A stretch of DNA of 15,551 nucleotides from Rubrobacter sp. (GTDB lineage: Bacteria; Actinomycetota; Rubrobacteria; Rubrobacterales; Rubrobacteraceae), in assembly GCA_016781885.1 (NCBI GenBank), contig JADDPM010000042.1, forward strand, positions 1-15,551, in the 5' to 3' direction. This document shows positions 1 to 10,747 of the stretch, piece after piece (position 1 is the first letter of the stretch; each line of letters begins with the position of its first letter). The notes under the pieces are model-generated. The model worked only from the letters and a program-made list of their open reading frames with translations, was not told where the DNA came from and made no database searches. A program made the translations under genes and the position numbers.

Positions 1-1
1 G

Positions 2-130
2 GAGATCCTGCACGAGCTGGAGTCGCACGGGGGCAACCACGCCGGACGCGGGCTGCCCGCGGCTCAAGCTACGCCTCCCGAGGCCATCCAGCCGCCCGAA
101 GAGTCGACGACACGCAGGGAAGATATCTAG
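2..130 (+). CDS. C-terminal end of an unidentified protein (partial)
   Basis: An open frame enters from the left edge and ends at TAG 128-130, giving about 42 residues. It begins EILHELESHGG and finishes in a Pro/Glu-rich, probably disordered tail (PPEAIQPPEES...). The opening EILHELE resembles the helix that precedes the C-terminal tail of MutS-type proteins, but this is too short to assign a family. The next gene starts 24 bp after the stop, with its ribosome binding site in the gap, so this gene is probably the upstream member of the same transcription unit. The reading frame is fairly secure; the function is unknown. Confidence 0.5.
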   Translation, partial: EILHELESHGGNHAGRGLPAAQATPPEAIQPPEESTTRREDI

Positions 131-154
131 AAAACAGGAGGAGGAAGGACCGCT

Positions 155-457
155 TTGCAATCCGAGGACGCTGCCGGTTACACATACCTTACTATCCCGC
201 CGAACGAGACTTTGCGTTCTTGCATTGGCCTCGTGGTTGCGGGTCTCGCGGCGCGGGCCAGAATCGGGGTCGCTGGTCTAGAGGAGGCCGTCGAACTTCT
301 GGAGGGTCAGCACGCTGCGGAGGTCCCGACGCATTACCGCTTCTACCTTGGCGAGGACAGCCTCGTCGCCGAGGTCGAGGAGTCGGTGGCTATCCGGGGG
401 AAGGGCGAAGTGGGCGACTCTGCCGGCTGGCGCACCGTGGTTGAGTTGGTGTCGTGA
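155..457 (+). CDS. Degenerate RsbW-like anti-sigma factor, 100 aa
   Basis: The gene starts at TTG 155 behind a strong purine-rich ribosome binding site (GGAGGAGG, 138-145) and ends at TGA 455-457. That stop overlaps the GTG start of the next sigma gene in a GTGA, so the two are translationally coupled. The N-terminal beta-strand pattern YLTIPPNETLRSC and the following helix resemble GHKL-type anti-sigma factors (RsbW/SpoIIAB). EEAVELLEGQHAAE (residues 43-56) sits where the N-box normally reads EA..NA..HA. The conserved Asn is absent, and no glycine-rich ATP-lid motifs (G1/G2) follow. At 100 aa it is also shorter than typical RsbW (about 140-160 aa). It could still bind sigma without kinase activity. 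The family call rests on fold pattern and gene order, so it is moderate. Confidence 0.55.
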   Translation: MQSEDAAGYTYLTIPPNETLRSCIGLVVAGLAARARIGVAGLEEAVELLEGQHAAEVPTHYRFYLGEDSLVAEVEESVAIRGKGEVGDSAGWRTVVELVS

Positions 458-1278
458 GCCGACGTTACAGGCGTCCAGATAAGGCTCGGACCCGGCGTCT
501 CCTAATGCGCTACCACAAGCAAGGCGACCAGAGGGCGCGTGAGCTCGTAATTCAGGAGCAACTCCCGCTCGTCGAGTTTCTGGCGAGGAAGTTCGCCGGT
601 CGGGGCGAGCCGGTAGAAGATCTCATGCAGGTAGCCTCCGTGGGACTCATAAAGGCGGTCGACCGGTTCGACGTGGACCGGAACATCGAGTTCTCCACCT
701 ACGCCACGCCAAATATACTTGGGGAGATCAAGCGGTACTTCCGGGATAAGGGCTGGGCGATGCGGGTGCCCCGGGGCCTTCAGGAGTTGAGGCAGTCGGC
801 GAAAGAAGCCATCCGTGAGAGCACGATCAAGACTGGCCGCTCGCCGAGCATCCGGGAGCTCGCCGAGACGCTCGACTCCGACATCGAGAACGTCGCCGAA
901 GCCCTCACTCTGGGCCGGGCCTACAACACCTCGAGCCTCGACGCCCCGGTGAGCCAGGACGATAAAGAGGGCGACACCGTCATGGATCTCCAGGCCGACG
1001 AGAACTCCCCGATAGAGGGCCTCGAAGACAAGATCCTCTTGCAGAGAGCCATAGAAAGCTTGAAGGGCCAGCAGCAGCAAATTCTCAAGCTGCGCTTTAA
1101 CGAGGGCAAGACGCAGACGGAGATCGCCCAGACCATCGGCGTCAGCCAGATGCATGTCTCGCGCCTCTTGAGGCGCGCAATCGAGGACCTCCGTCACCAG
1201 CTCGGGGAGATTGATGGGTCGCGGGGCGGCGGGCCAGAGAACGGCTCGAGACGCGCTGAGGTGGAAAACAAGGCTTGA
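454..1278 (+). CDS. RNA polymerase sigma factor, SigB/SigF type (group 3)
   Basis: This 274-aa protein directs core RNA polymerase to alternative promoters, probably a stress or general-response regulon. Region 2 spans about residues 28-106 and includes the core-binding DLMQVASVGLIKAVDRFD and the DNA-melting/-10 segment FSTYATPNILGEIKRYFRDKG, followed by VPRGLQEL, which is typical of SigB/SigF/SigG. Region 3 covers about 110-160 (RSPSIRELAETL). Region 4 at about 195-250 contains the helix-turn-helix TQTEIAQTIGVSQMHVSRLL. The tail is Gly/Glu-rich. The GTG start at 454 overlaps the stop of the anti-sigma-like gene by 4 bp, the usual arrangement for partner-switching sigma factors. No RsbV-like anti-anti-sigma gene is visible. 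SigF and SigB cannot be separated from this sequence alone. Confidence 0.93.
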   Translation: MSRRYRRPDKARTRRLLMRYHKQGDQRARELVIQEQLPLVEFLARKFAGRGEPVEDLMQVASVGLIKAVDRFDVDRNIEFSTYATPNILGEIKRYFRDKGWAMRVPRGLQELRQSAKEAIRESTIKTGRSPSIRELAETLDSDIENVAEALTLGRAYNTSSLDAPVSQDDKEGDTVMDLQADENSPIEGLEDKILLQRAIESLKGQQQQILKLRFNEGKTQTEIAQTIGVSQMHVSRLLRRAIEDLRHQLGEIDGSRGGGPENGSRRAEVENKA

Positions 1279-1287
1279 AAAAGTAGA

Positions 1288-3963
<2,676 letters not shown>

Positions 3964-3968
3964 CCCTG

Positions 3969-4439
3969 ATTTCAAACTCCACTCCTGCACGGGTAGTTGC
4001 CCTGGACCTCGGCGAGGCGCGCACGGGGGTAGCGATCTCCAATCCCGGCGGTACGCTCGCCCGTCCCCTGGAGGTGGTGCCAAGCGCCGAGATCGGGGGA
4101 TATTTGAAGAGGCTCGTTCAGGATCAGGGCATCGAGGAGATAGTGGTCGGCATCCCGAAAACACTCGGTGGCGAGGTAGGCTTTCAGGCGAGGCGGGTAC
4201 AGGACAGGCTGGAGATCTTGAGGGAGGAGTTCCCCGCGGTGCGCTTCGTGGAGTGGGACGAGCGTCTGACCACCCGTCTGGCCCGCTCTTCGCGGGACGA
4301 GGGCCGGAGCAGGTCCCGTGTGAGGGGGCGCTCCGGGCGGCGCAAGGGGGGAGTGAAGGAGCGGGTGGACCATCTGGCCGCGGCCGCTATGTTGCAGGAG
4401 TATCTGAACCGGAGGGGGACGCTTGGGATGGCGCGATGA
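3969..4439 (+). CDS. ruvX: Putative pre-16S rRNA nuclease / Holliday junction resolvase-like protein (YqgF family)
   Basis: An RNase H-fold protein of the YqgF/RuvX family, implicated in 16S rRNA 5' end maturation. Family motifs are in order: VVALDLGEARTGVA (first catalytic Asp), VVGIPKTLGGEVG, VEWDERLTTRLA and VDHLAAAAMLQEYL. An Arg-rich stretch (RSRSRVRGRSGRRKGG) lies where other members have a short basic loop. The start is a problem: the first in-frame ATG, GTG or TTG is GTG 4074, which would remove the catalytic DLG motif. The frame is open upstream through the end of alaS, so a non-canonical start is likely: ATT 3969, or CTG 3966, both behind a GGGGGG run (3954-3959). A -1 frameshift from alaS at that G-run is another option. 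The gene ends at TGA 4437-4439, inside mltG. Family call is firm; the start is not. Confidence 0.88.
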   Translation: MSNSTPARVVALDLGEARTGVAISNPGGTLARPLEVVPSAEIGGYLKRLVQDQGIEEIVVGIPKTLGGEVGFQARRVQDRLEILREEFPAVRFVEWDERLTTRLARSSRDEGRSRSRVRGRSGRRKGGVKERVDHLAAAAMLQEYLNRRGTLGMAR

Positions 4440-5574
4440 GGGACGCCGCCGCGGACGGCGTTACCCGGAGGAGCTAGACGCGCGTCTCGAAGCCGTGCGG
4501 TCTTCCTCCCCAAGGAGGGGGGCTCGCGGGCCAAAGAGGCGTCCGCGCAGGCGTCGCAAGTCTCCGGTCGTACCCCTCTTTCTGGCAGCGGTCCTGCTTA
4601 TCAGCTTACTCTATGGGGGCTACCGGCTCGTGGACGCGGCGTTCGGCGGAGGGGAGGAGGCCGCTGAGGAGCCCGTGACGGTGGTGGTCGAGCAGGGTGA
4701 CACGCTCGGCAGCGTCGCCGAGAAGCTCGATGAGGCTGGCTTGATAAGCAGCTCCTCCCTCTTCGAGCTTGAGGCGCGCGTCGGGGGCAGCGCCACGGAG
4801 ATAAAGCCCGGTGAGTACCAGTTCGAGCCGGGTCAGGACGGAGAGGAGATCCTGGCGGCTCTCTCCAGCGGCGAGACGGGTTCGACCTACGAGGTCGTCA
4901 TACCGGAGGGACTGACCCTGGAGCAGACTGCGCGGAAGGTCGCGGAGCAGGGCGGCGTGACGGCCGAGGAGTTCGAGGCGGCGGCCAGAAAGAAAGACTA
5001 CGGGTACGCGTTCCTCGACGACTCGGCCATCGAGACCACCGAGGGCTTCCTCTTCCCCAAGAAGTACGAGTTCCAGAACGATGCCAGCGCCGAGCAGATC
5101 GTGGACCGTCTCCTGCAGCAGTACCTCATGGAGACACAGAGCCTCGACTTCGCGGCGACCGAGGAGCGCTTGAACCTGACCGAGTACGAGATCCTCACGA
5201 CCGCGTCCCTCATCGAGAAGGAGGCCGCCAGCCCCGAGGAGCAGCCGATGATAGCCAGCGTGATCTACAACCGCATCCGCGCCCGCATGCCCTTGCAGGT
5301 AGACGCCACCATCCTCTACGCTCTTGGCGAGTCAAAGGAGAGGCTCTCCCTCGACGACCTCGAGGTCGATTCACCCTACAACACCTACAAGAATGCGGGC
5401 CTGCCCCCCGGTCCCATCGCCAGCCCGGGGCGCGGGGCGATTCAGGCCGCCCTCGAACCCTCCGAGACCGAGTATCTCTACTACGTGCTCAAGCCCGGCG
5501 GTGGGGAGCATTTCTTCACCGACGATTATGACGAGTTCCTCGAAGCTAAGGCCGAGGCCGAGGAAGAACGCTAA
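4423..5574 (+). CDS. mltG: Endolytic murein transglycosylase (YceG-like)
   Basis: A membrane-anchored enzyme that cleaves nascent glycan strands and is thought to set or terminate peptidoglycan chain length. The 383-aa protein has an Arg-rich cytoplasmic N-terminus (residues 8-46), one transmembrane segment at about 48-70, a LysM-like subdomain (EQGDTLGSVAEKLDEAGLI and following, about 88-145), and the YceG catalytic domain. The catalytic Glu is probably E265 in LIEKEA; VIYNRI, DATILYALG and SPYNTYKNAGLPPGPI follow as in the family. TTG 4423 is chosen because GGAGGGGG (4411-4418) lies about 5 bp upstream; it overlaps ruvX by 17 bp. GTG 4495 is a later alternative. The order alaS-ruvX-mltG-aroE is common in Gram-positive bacteria and supports the call. 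Confidence 0.93.
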   Translation: MGWRDEGRRRGRRYPEELDARLEAVRSSSPRRGARGPKRRPRRRRKSPVVPLFLAAVLLISLLYGGYRLVDAAFGGGEEAAEEPVTVVVEQGDTLGSVAEKLDEAGLISSSSLFELEARVGGSATEIKPGEYQFEPGQDGEEILAALSSGETGSTYEVVIPEGLTLEQTARKVAEQGGVTAEEFEAAARKKDYGYAFLDDSAIETTEGFLFPKKYEFQNDASAEQIVDRLLQQYLMETQSLDFAATEERLNLTEYEILTTASLIEKEAASPEEQPMIASVIYNRIRARMPLQVDATILYALGESKERLSLDDLEVDSPYNTYKNAGLPPGPIASPGRGAIQAALEPSETEYLYYVLKPGGGEHFFTDDYDEFLEAKAEAEEER

Positions 5575-5609
5575 AGGAGTGCGCGGCGCGGAGCAGGGCC
5601 AGCGCGGGC

Positions 5610-5637
5610 TAAAGGTTTGGTGCTGTTTCGCCGATAA
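5610..5637 (+). promoter_or_regulatory. Sigma-28 (FliA/WhiG/SigD)-type promoter upstream of aroE-pilB
   Basis: TAAA at 5610-5613, a 16-bp spacer, then GCCGATAA at 5630-5637. The known sigma-28 consensus is TAAA-N15-GCCGATAA, so both boxes are perfect and the spacer is one base longer. The start of transcription would fall near 5644-5648, about 40 bp before the aroE ATG. A matching element with the same 16-bp spacing lies at 9510-9537. The two also share GG-TTTGG-like bases after TAAAG and GTT before the -10. No convincing sigma-70 promoter is seen in this gap. Confidence 0.75.
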
Positions 5638-5688
5638 TAGATGTGGAAGCGACTGACACTTTGGTGGTGATAGTTACAAGGGCGTAGT

Positions 5689-6528
5689 ATGTTAACCGGA
5701 AAAACAAAGTTGCTGGGAGTGATCGGACATCCCATCGGACACACCTTGAGCCCGCGTATGCACAATGCCGCCTTCGCCGCCGATGGTGCCGACTACGCGT
5801 ACGTCGCGATGGACGTGACGCCAGGCCGCCTGCCTGCAGCCGTCGAGGGCATTTCGGCCCTGGGTTTCGTCGGCTTCAACGTCACTATGCCGCATAAAGA
5901 GGCGATGTTGCCGCTCGTTGATGAGCTAGACGAGGCTGCCCGCCTCGCCGGAGCGGTAAACACCGTCGTCGTAGGAGAAGGAGGAAAGCTGCGGGGGCTC
6001 AATACCGACGGCAGCGGCTTCGTCGAGGCCTGCGCGGAAGCGGGCGTATCCCTTTTAGGGCGGCGGGTTCTGATCCTGGGCGCCGGAGGCGCGGCCTCGG
6101 CCATCGCCGTAGCGGTCCTCGAGGAGGGCGTCTCACGGCTCTGCCTCGTCAACCGGACCATCGAGAAGGCCGAGAGGCTCCGGGAGAGGCTCTCCGGGTT
6201 CGTGGATGGGACGAAAGTGCTCGTGCGTTCCCTCGACGAGATCGGCGAGGCTGCGGCGGAGTCGGAAGTTCTGATCAATGCTACTTACCTCGGGATGAAG
6301 GAGGGGGATCCCTTCCCATTTCCTGCCGCTTCTGTGACAACGGAGAAGGTCGTCTGCGACGCTGTTTACTGTGCCGGTAGGGAGACCGCGCTCATACTTC
6401 ATGCACGTGAGGATGGGGCGTGTACCGTCTCAGGCGGTCGCATGCTGTTGTATCAGGGGGTTCAGGCGCAGCGAGTCTGGACCGGTAGAGAGCCCAACGT
6501 GGGAGTGATGAGCGATGCACTTGCCTGA
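5689..6528 (+). CDS. aroE: Shikimate dehydrogenase
   Basis: Cytoplasmic enzyme reducing 3-dehydroshikimate to shikimate with NADPH in the aromatic amino acid pathway. The 279-aa length is normal. The substrate-binding motif is GHTLSPRMHNAAF (17-29). The catalytic pair is K70 in NVTMPHKEAM and D107 in NTDGSGF. The Rossmann glycine motif is GAGGAA (131-136), and NRT (in LVNRTIEKAERL) points to NADP. NATYLGM and the C-terminal GGRMLLYQGVQAQRVWTG complete the pattern. The usual D-x-VY-N-P reads DAVYCAG, a mild deviation. The gene sits right behind a sigma-28-type promoter and its 3' end overlaps pilB by 14 bp, so it appears to be carried in the pilus transcription unit. Confidence 0.95.
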   Translation: MLTGKTKLLGVIGHPIGHTLSPRMHNAAFAADGADYAYVAMDVTPGRLPAAVEGISALGFVGFNVTMPHKEAMLPLVDELDEAARLAGAVNTVVVGEGGKLRGLNTDGSGFVEACAEAGVSLLGRRVLILGAGGAASAIAVAVLEEGVSRLCLVNRTIEKAERLRERLSGFVDGTKVLVRSLDEIGEAAAESEVLINATYLGMKEGDPFPFPAASVTTEKVVCDAVYCAGRETALILHAREDGACTVSGGRMLLYQGVQAQRVWTGREPNVGVMSDALA

Positions 6529-9487
6529 CGATGGCGGGCGTCTCTCTCAGCGCAAGATCGGCGATATTTTCCTTTCAGAGGGGATGGTGACCCAGGACCA
6601 GCTCAACGAGGCCTGCGAGCTGCAGAAGACAGACGACAGGCTGATCGGCAAGATTTTGATCTCGTTAGGGTATCTGAACCACGAGGATCTGGCGCGTGCT
6701 CTCGCAAGGTGTCTCAACATGGAGTACCTGGCGCTCTCCAAGGCCGAGGTGGACCCGGAGGTACTCGGGATCATAAACGAGGAGGCCCTCCTCAAGCACA
6801 ACGCCGTGCCCATAAGGGTGGAGAACGGGCGCCTGATAGTCGCGATGAGCGATCCCGAGGACATCTACGCTAGGAGCGACGTCACGATAAGCGCCGGCTA
6901 TCCCGTCACGCCTGTCGTCGCCGCCGAGGACGCCGTGCAGCGCCTGCAGGATCAGCTCTTCAACGGGGGTGAAGGCTCCGTACGGAACGCGGGCGTCGAA
7001 CTCGCCGAAGAGGCCGAGATCGCTCGCGTGGCGGACTACGAATCCCGGCGGACCGCGCACGGGGCGCAGCCCGAGGTGGACCTCGGTGAAACGATGGCAG
7101 ATCCTGGGGGCGGATCTGAGGAAGAAACGCCTGCCCGCAACGGAAGACGGACGCGAAGGGGCAAGATCGGGGATATTCTGCTGGAGGAGGGCAAAGTCAC
7201 CCGGGAGCAACTCGACCATGCCCTCGAGCTGCAGAAGAACGATCCGCGAAGTCTGGGCAAGGTACTCGTCTCCCTGGGTTACGTGGTGCCTGCGGACCTC
7301 GCGCAGGCCCTCGCCCGGCGCCTCAAGCTCGACTACGTCGTGATCTCCGAGCTCTCCGGAGGGGAGGTGGATCCGGCGGCGCTGGACCTATTCGGAGAGG
7401 AGACGCTGCGCAAGTACATGGTTCTGCCTCTACGCTTCGAGGGCGACACCGTCGTCGTCGCGATGAGTGACCCCAACGACATCTACGCGCTAGAAGACCT
7501 CAGGATCATCGCCAAGCGCTCTATAACCCCCGTGGTGGTGACGGAAGAGGACCTGCAAGGCGCCTTCTTTCACCTCTTCGGTGGAGATGACGGCCTCTAC
7601 CCCGAGGAGGAGCCCGCCGGGGCCGACCTCCTCGCCCCACAGCCTCTCTCACCCCCCGAGGAGGAGCATGAGGGCGAAGATATAGCTCCCGAAGGCGGTA
7701 AGTCAGATTCGGGAAACGAAGGCGTCCTCATGAGCGAGCCGCCCGGCGATGGGGGACATAACCGGTTATTGGCGCGGATCAGCGATTCCAGAAAGAAGGT
7801 CGCCATCGGTGGCGGCAGGATCGGCGACATCCTCCTCGCGGAGGGCAAGGTCACCGAAGACCAGCTAGAGCATGCCCTGACGATGCAGAAGGATGACCCC
7901 CGCGAGATCGGCAAGATACTGGTCTCTTTGGGCCATATCGAGAAGGCGGACCTCGCTCGGGCCCTGGCCCGCAGGCTCAGGCTCGACTTCATGGAGCTCA
8001 GCGAGCGCGACGTGGACAAGGGCGTCGCCACCCTCGTAGAGCAGAAGGTCCTGCGCAAGCACGGAGCAGTGCCTCTGCGGATCGAGAACAACCGCCTCGT
8101 GGTGGCGATGAGCGACCCGACCAACATTTTCGCGCTAGAAGATCTGACGATGATAACCGGTTACCCGATCACGCCCGTCGTCGCCCTCGAAGACGAGATT
8201 CAGCGAGTCCACAATAAGATCTTCGCGATGAGTGAGGAGGTCTCGGAGTTCCTCGAAGAGGCCGGCAGGGAGTTGGTCGAGCAGGACCACGGCGAGCTCG
8301 ACCTCGGAGTCGGCGCGAGCCCGGACGAGGCGCCGATCATCAAGCTGGTCAGCTCGATCTTGCAGCAGGCCGTCGGCGACGGGGCCTCGGACATCCACAT
8401 AGAACCGCAGGCCCGCGAGCTCGTGGTCAGGATGCGGGTAGACGGTGTGCTGCGCGAGGCCATGTCCATACCTCCCAAGCTGCAAAATGGCGTTATTGCA
8501 CGCCTCAAGATAGTCGCGAACCTGGACATCGCCGAGAAGCGGGTGCCCCAGGACGGGCGCTTCTCCGTGAGGCTCGGCGGCCACAAGATAGACCTGCGCG
8601 TCGCCAGCCTGCCGACCGTCTACGGTGAGAAGCTCGTGTTGAGGTTACTCGAAACCTCGAATGCAGCCGTGCAGCTCACCAAGCTTGGCTTCCCGCCAAA
8701 GGTGTATGAGAAGTACGAGGAGATCTTCCGGAGACCATACGGGGCCATTCTGGTCACGGGACCAACCGGTAGCGGTAAGTCCACGAGCCTGTACGCCACG
8801 CTCAACGAGCTAAACTCCCCCGAGAAGAACATCATCACCGTCGAGGACCCGGTCGAGTACCGGATGCACGGCATCAACCAGATTCAGACGAACCCGAAGG
8901 CCGGACTTACGTTCGCCTCGGCGCTCAAGAGCATCCTGCGGGCCGACCCGGATATAGTGATGATTGGTGAGATCCGGGACTTCGAGACGGCCAAGATCGC
9001 CGTGGAGGCTGCACTCACAGGCCACATGGTTCTCGCAACGCTCCACACCAACGACGCCCCCGGCGCTCTCTCCCGTCTCACGGACATGGGTGTGGAACCC
9101 TTCCTCAGCGCGTCGGCGGTAGACTGCGTGATCGCCCAGCGGCTCGCAAGAAAGCTCTGCGACGATTGCAAGGAGCCGGTAGAGATAGAGAAAGAGATCC
9201 TGGCCGGGATGGGGTTCCCTTTCGAGCATGCTCGCGAGGAGCTCCACTTCCACAAGGCCGTCGGCTGCGACAAGTGCGGCGACTCTGGTTACCGGGGTAG
9301 GGTCGGCCTCTACGAACTCATGGTCGTCGACGACAACATAAAGGGCATGATCCTGCGCCGGCAGTCCGCTGGCGAGATCGGCCGCGCCGCCGAGCAGGCC
9401 GGTCTGATTCGCTTGAGGGATGATGGCCTCCTCAAAGCCGCGGAGGGCGTGACGACCATAGAGGAGATCCTAAGGACCGTAGTCTAG
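6515..9487 (+). CDS. pilB: Type IV pilus assembly ATPase PilB with three MshEN domains
   Basis: Hexameric cytoplasmic motor that powers pilus extension. The 990-aa protein is much longer than a typical PilB (about 570 aa) because the N-terminal MshEN (GspE_N) module occurs three times, starting near residues 14, 217 and 435. Each copy keeps the (K/R)IGDI...EG..T..QL....Q half and the (I/L)GK.L.SLG....DLA.ALA half that bind cyclic di-GMP in MshE. Acidic, probably flexible linkers separate the copies (about 150-215 and 355-433). The ATPase domain follows: Walker A GPTGSGKS (749-756), an Arg-containing DPVEYRMHGINQIQ segment, Walker B/IGEIRD, the His box TGHMVLATLHT and a tetracysteine zinc site (CDDC...CDKC). 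Thermus PilF has the same triple architecture. The ATG at 6515 overlaps aroE, implying translational coupling. Confidence 0.95.
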   Translation: MHLPDDGGRLSQRKIGDIFLSEGMVTQDQLNEACELQKTDDRLIGKILISLGYLNHEDLARALARCLNMEYLALSKAEVDPEVLGIINEEALLKHNAVPIRVENGRLIVAMSDPEDIYARSDVTISAGYPVTPVVAAEDAVQRLQDQLFNGGEGSVRNAGVELAEEAEIARVADYESRRTAHGAQPEVDLGETMADPGGGSEEETPARNGRRTRRGKIGDILLEEGKVTREQLDHALELQKNDPRSLGKVLVSLGYVVPADLAQALARRLKLDYVVISELSGGEVDPAALDLFGEETLRKYMVLPLRFEGDTVVVAMSDPNDIYALEDLRIIAKRSITPVVVTEEDLQGAFFHLFGGDDGLYPEEEPAGADLLAPQPLSPPEEEHEGEDIAPEGGKSDSGNEGVLMSEPPGDGGHNRLLARISDSRKKVAIGGGRIGDILLAEGKVTEDQLEHALTMQKDDPREIGKILVSLGHIEKADLARALARRLRLDFMELSERDVDKGVATLVEQKVLRKHGAVPLRIENNRLVVAMSDPTNIFALEDLTMITGYPITPVVALEDEIQRVHNKIFAMSEEVSEFLEEAGRELVEQDHGELDLGVGASPDEAPIIKLVSSILQQAVGDGASDIHIEPQARELVVRMRVDGVLREAMSIPPKLQNGVIARLKIVANLDIAEKRVPQDGRFSVRLGGHKIDLRVASLPTVYGEKLVLRLLETSNAAVQLTKLGFPPKVYEKYEEIFRRPYGAILVTGPTGSGKSTSLYATLNELNSPEKNIITVEDPVEYRMHGINQIQTNPKAGLTFASALKSILRADPDIVMIGEIRDFETAKIAVEAALTGHMVLATLHTNDAPGALSRLTDMGVEPFLSASAVDCVIAQRLARKLCDDCKEPVEIEKEILAGMGFPFEHAREELHFHKAVGCDKCGDSGYRGRVGLYELMVVDDNIKGMILRRQSAGEIGRAAEQAGLIRLRDDGLLKAAEGVTTIEEILRTVV

Positions 9488-9509
9488 GGAGGCCCGGACC
9501 AGGCGAGGC

Positions 9510-9537
9510 TAAAGTTTTGGCAGGGTTGTGCCGATAA
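9510..9537 (+). promoter_or_regulatory. Sigma-28 (FliA/WhiG/SigD)-type promoter upstream of pilT
   Basis: TAAA at 9510-9513 (TAAAGTTT, the full FliA -35 consensus), a 16-bp spacer, and GCCGATAA at 9530-9537. It matches the element at 5610-5637 in both boxes and in spacer length, and both have TTTGG after TAAAG plus one base and GTT two bases before the -10. The initiation point would be near 9544-9548, about 38 bp before the pilT ATG. It would drive pilT, pilC and the sigma gene. Confidence 0.75.
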
Positions 9538-9583
9538 CCATTGCGGCGGTACAGGACTACGACCGAAAGAGGGCCATTCAGTT

Positions 9584-10729
9584 ATGATGGTAGAGAGCGG
9601 GCTCAACGACTACCTGTTCGATGCGATCCACGCCAACGCAAGCGACCTTCACATAACCGTGGGCCTGCCGCCCATGATCCGGGTACAGGGCAAGGTGCAG
9701 CCCCTCGATTACCCGCCGCTGACGCCAAACGTTACACGGGAGATGATCTACGACATTCTCTCCAACGACCAGCGCCAGCGATTCGAGACCGAGTGGGAGC
9801 TGGACTTCGCGTACACCCTGCCGCGTACCGCCCGGTTCCGGGTGAACGTATACTTCCAGCGCGGCTCTATGGGAGCGGCGTTCCGGACGATCCCGGAGAA
9901 GATCAAGAGCTTCTCGGAGCTCGGGCTCCCGAAGGCGATAGAGCAGATGGCCGACAAACCCCGCGGGCTCGTCCTCGTGACGGGGCCGACAGGCTCCGGC
10001 AAGTCCACAACATTAGCTTCGATGATCGACAAGATCAACGGGGAACGCCACGAGCACATCATGAGCGTCGAGGACCCGATAGAGTTCCTCCACACCCACA
10101 AGAAGTGCATTGTCAACCAGCGTGAGGTAAACCAGGATACCAGGAGCTTCGCGCAGGCCCTCAAGCACGTCCTCAGGCAGGACCCGGACGTGATCCTCGT
10201 CGGAGAGATGCGCGACCTCGAGACTATCCACCTCGCCATAAGCGCGGCGGAGACCGGCCACCTCGTCTTCGGAACGCTCCACACCCAGGACGCCCCGCAG
10301 ACGGTCGACCGGATCATCGACGTCTTCCCGTCCCACCAGCAGTCCCAGGTCCGTACCCAGCTCGCCAACGCCTTGCAGGGCATAGTAACCCAGACCCTCA
10401 TCCCGACGCGCGACGGGAAGGGGAGGGTCGTGGCATGCGAGATACTTGTGCCGACACCGGGCGTGCGAAACCTCATTAGGGAGGGGAAGAACCACCAGAT
10501 CTACTCTGCCATGCAGACCGGCGGGAAGTTCGGGATGCAGACGATGGACGCTGCGCTCGTCGAGCTGGTGCGCAAGTACGCGATCTCGCGCGAAGAGGCT
10601 GAGAAACGCTCTAGCAACGTCGACGAGCTCAAGCGCCTGATGGGCCCTGGCGGCGCCGCCTCGGGGAGGGACGGCGGCGGCATGGCGGCGAGGTCCGGTA
10701 GCCCCGGTTACGCGGCGATCCGGCGCTAA
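9584..10729 (+). CDS. pilT: Type IV pilus retraction ATPase PilT
   Basis: Hexameric cytoplasmic ATPase that depolymerises the pilus and drives twitching or DNA uptake. The 381-aa protein has the N-terminal PAS-like domain (ASDLHITVGLPPMIRVQGK), Walker A GPTGSGKST (134-142), an Asp/Glu box VEDPIEFLHTHKK, Walker B region DPDVILVGEMRD and His box TGHLVFGTLHT. The retraction-specific signature appears as GVRNLIREGKNHQI; most PilT read AIRNLIRE. SAMQTGGKFGMQTMD also marks PilT rather than PilB. The C-terminus is Gly/Ser/Arg-rich and looks disordered. ATG 9584 is followed by a second ATG at 9587; the ribosome binding site is weak (AGAGGG about 10 bp upstream). Confidence 0.95.
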   Translation: MMVESGLNDYLFDAIHANASDLHITVGLPPMIRVQGKVQPLDYPPLTPNVTREMIYDILSNDQRQRFETEWELDFAYTLPRTARFRVNVYFQRGSMGAAFRTIPEKIKSFSELGLPKAIEQMADKPRGLVLVTGPTGSGKSTTLASMIDKINGERHEHIMSVEDPIEFLHTHKKCIVNQREVNQDTRSFAQALKHVLRQDPDVILVGEMRDLETIHLAISAAETGHLVFGTLHTQDAPQTVDRIIDVFPSHQQSQVRTQLANALQGIVTQTLIPTRDGKGRVVACEILVPTPGVRNLIREGKNHQIYSAMQTGGKFGMQTMDAALVELVRKYAISREEAEKRSSNVDELKRLMGPGGAASGRDGGGMAARSGSPGYAAIRR

Positions 10730-10747
10730 GGACTGGGAAGTCTGATC

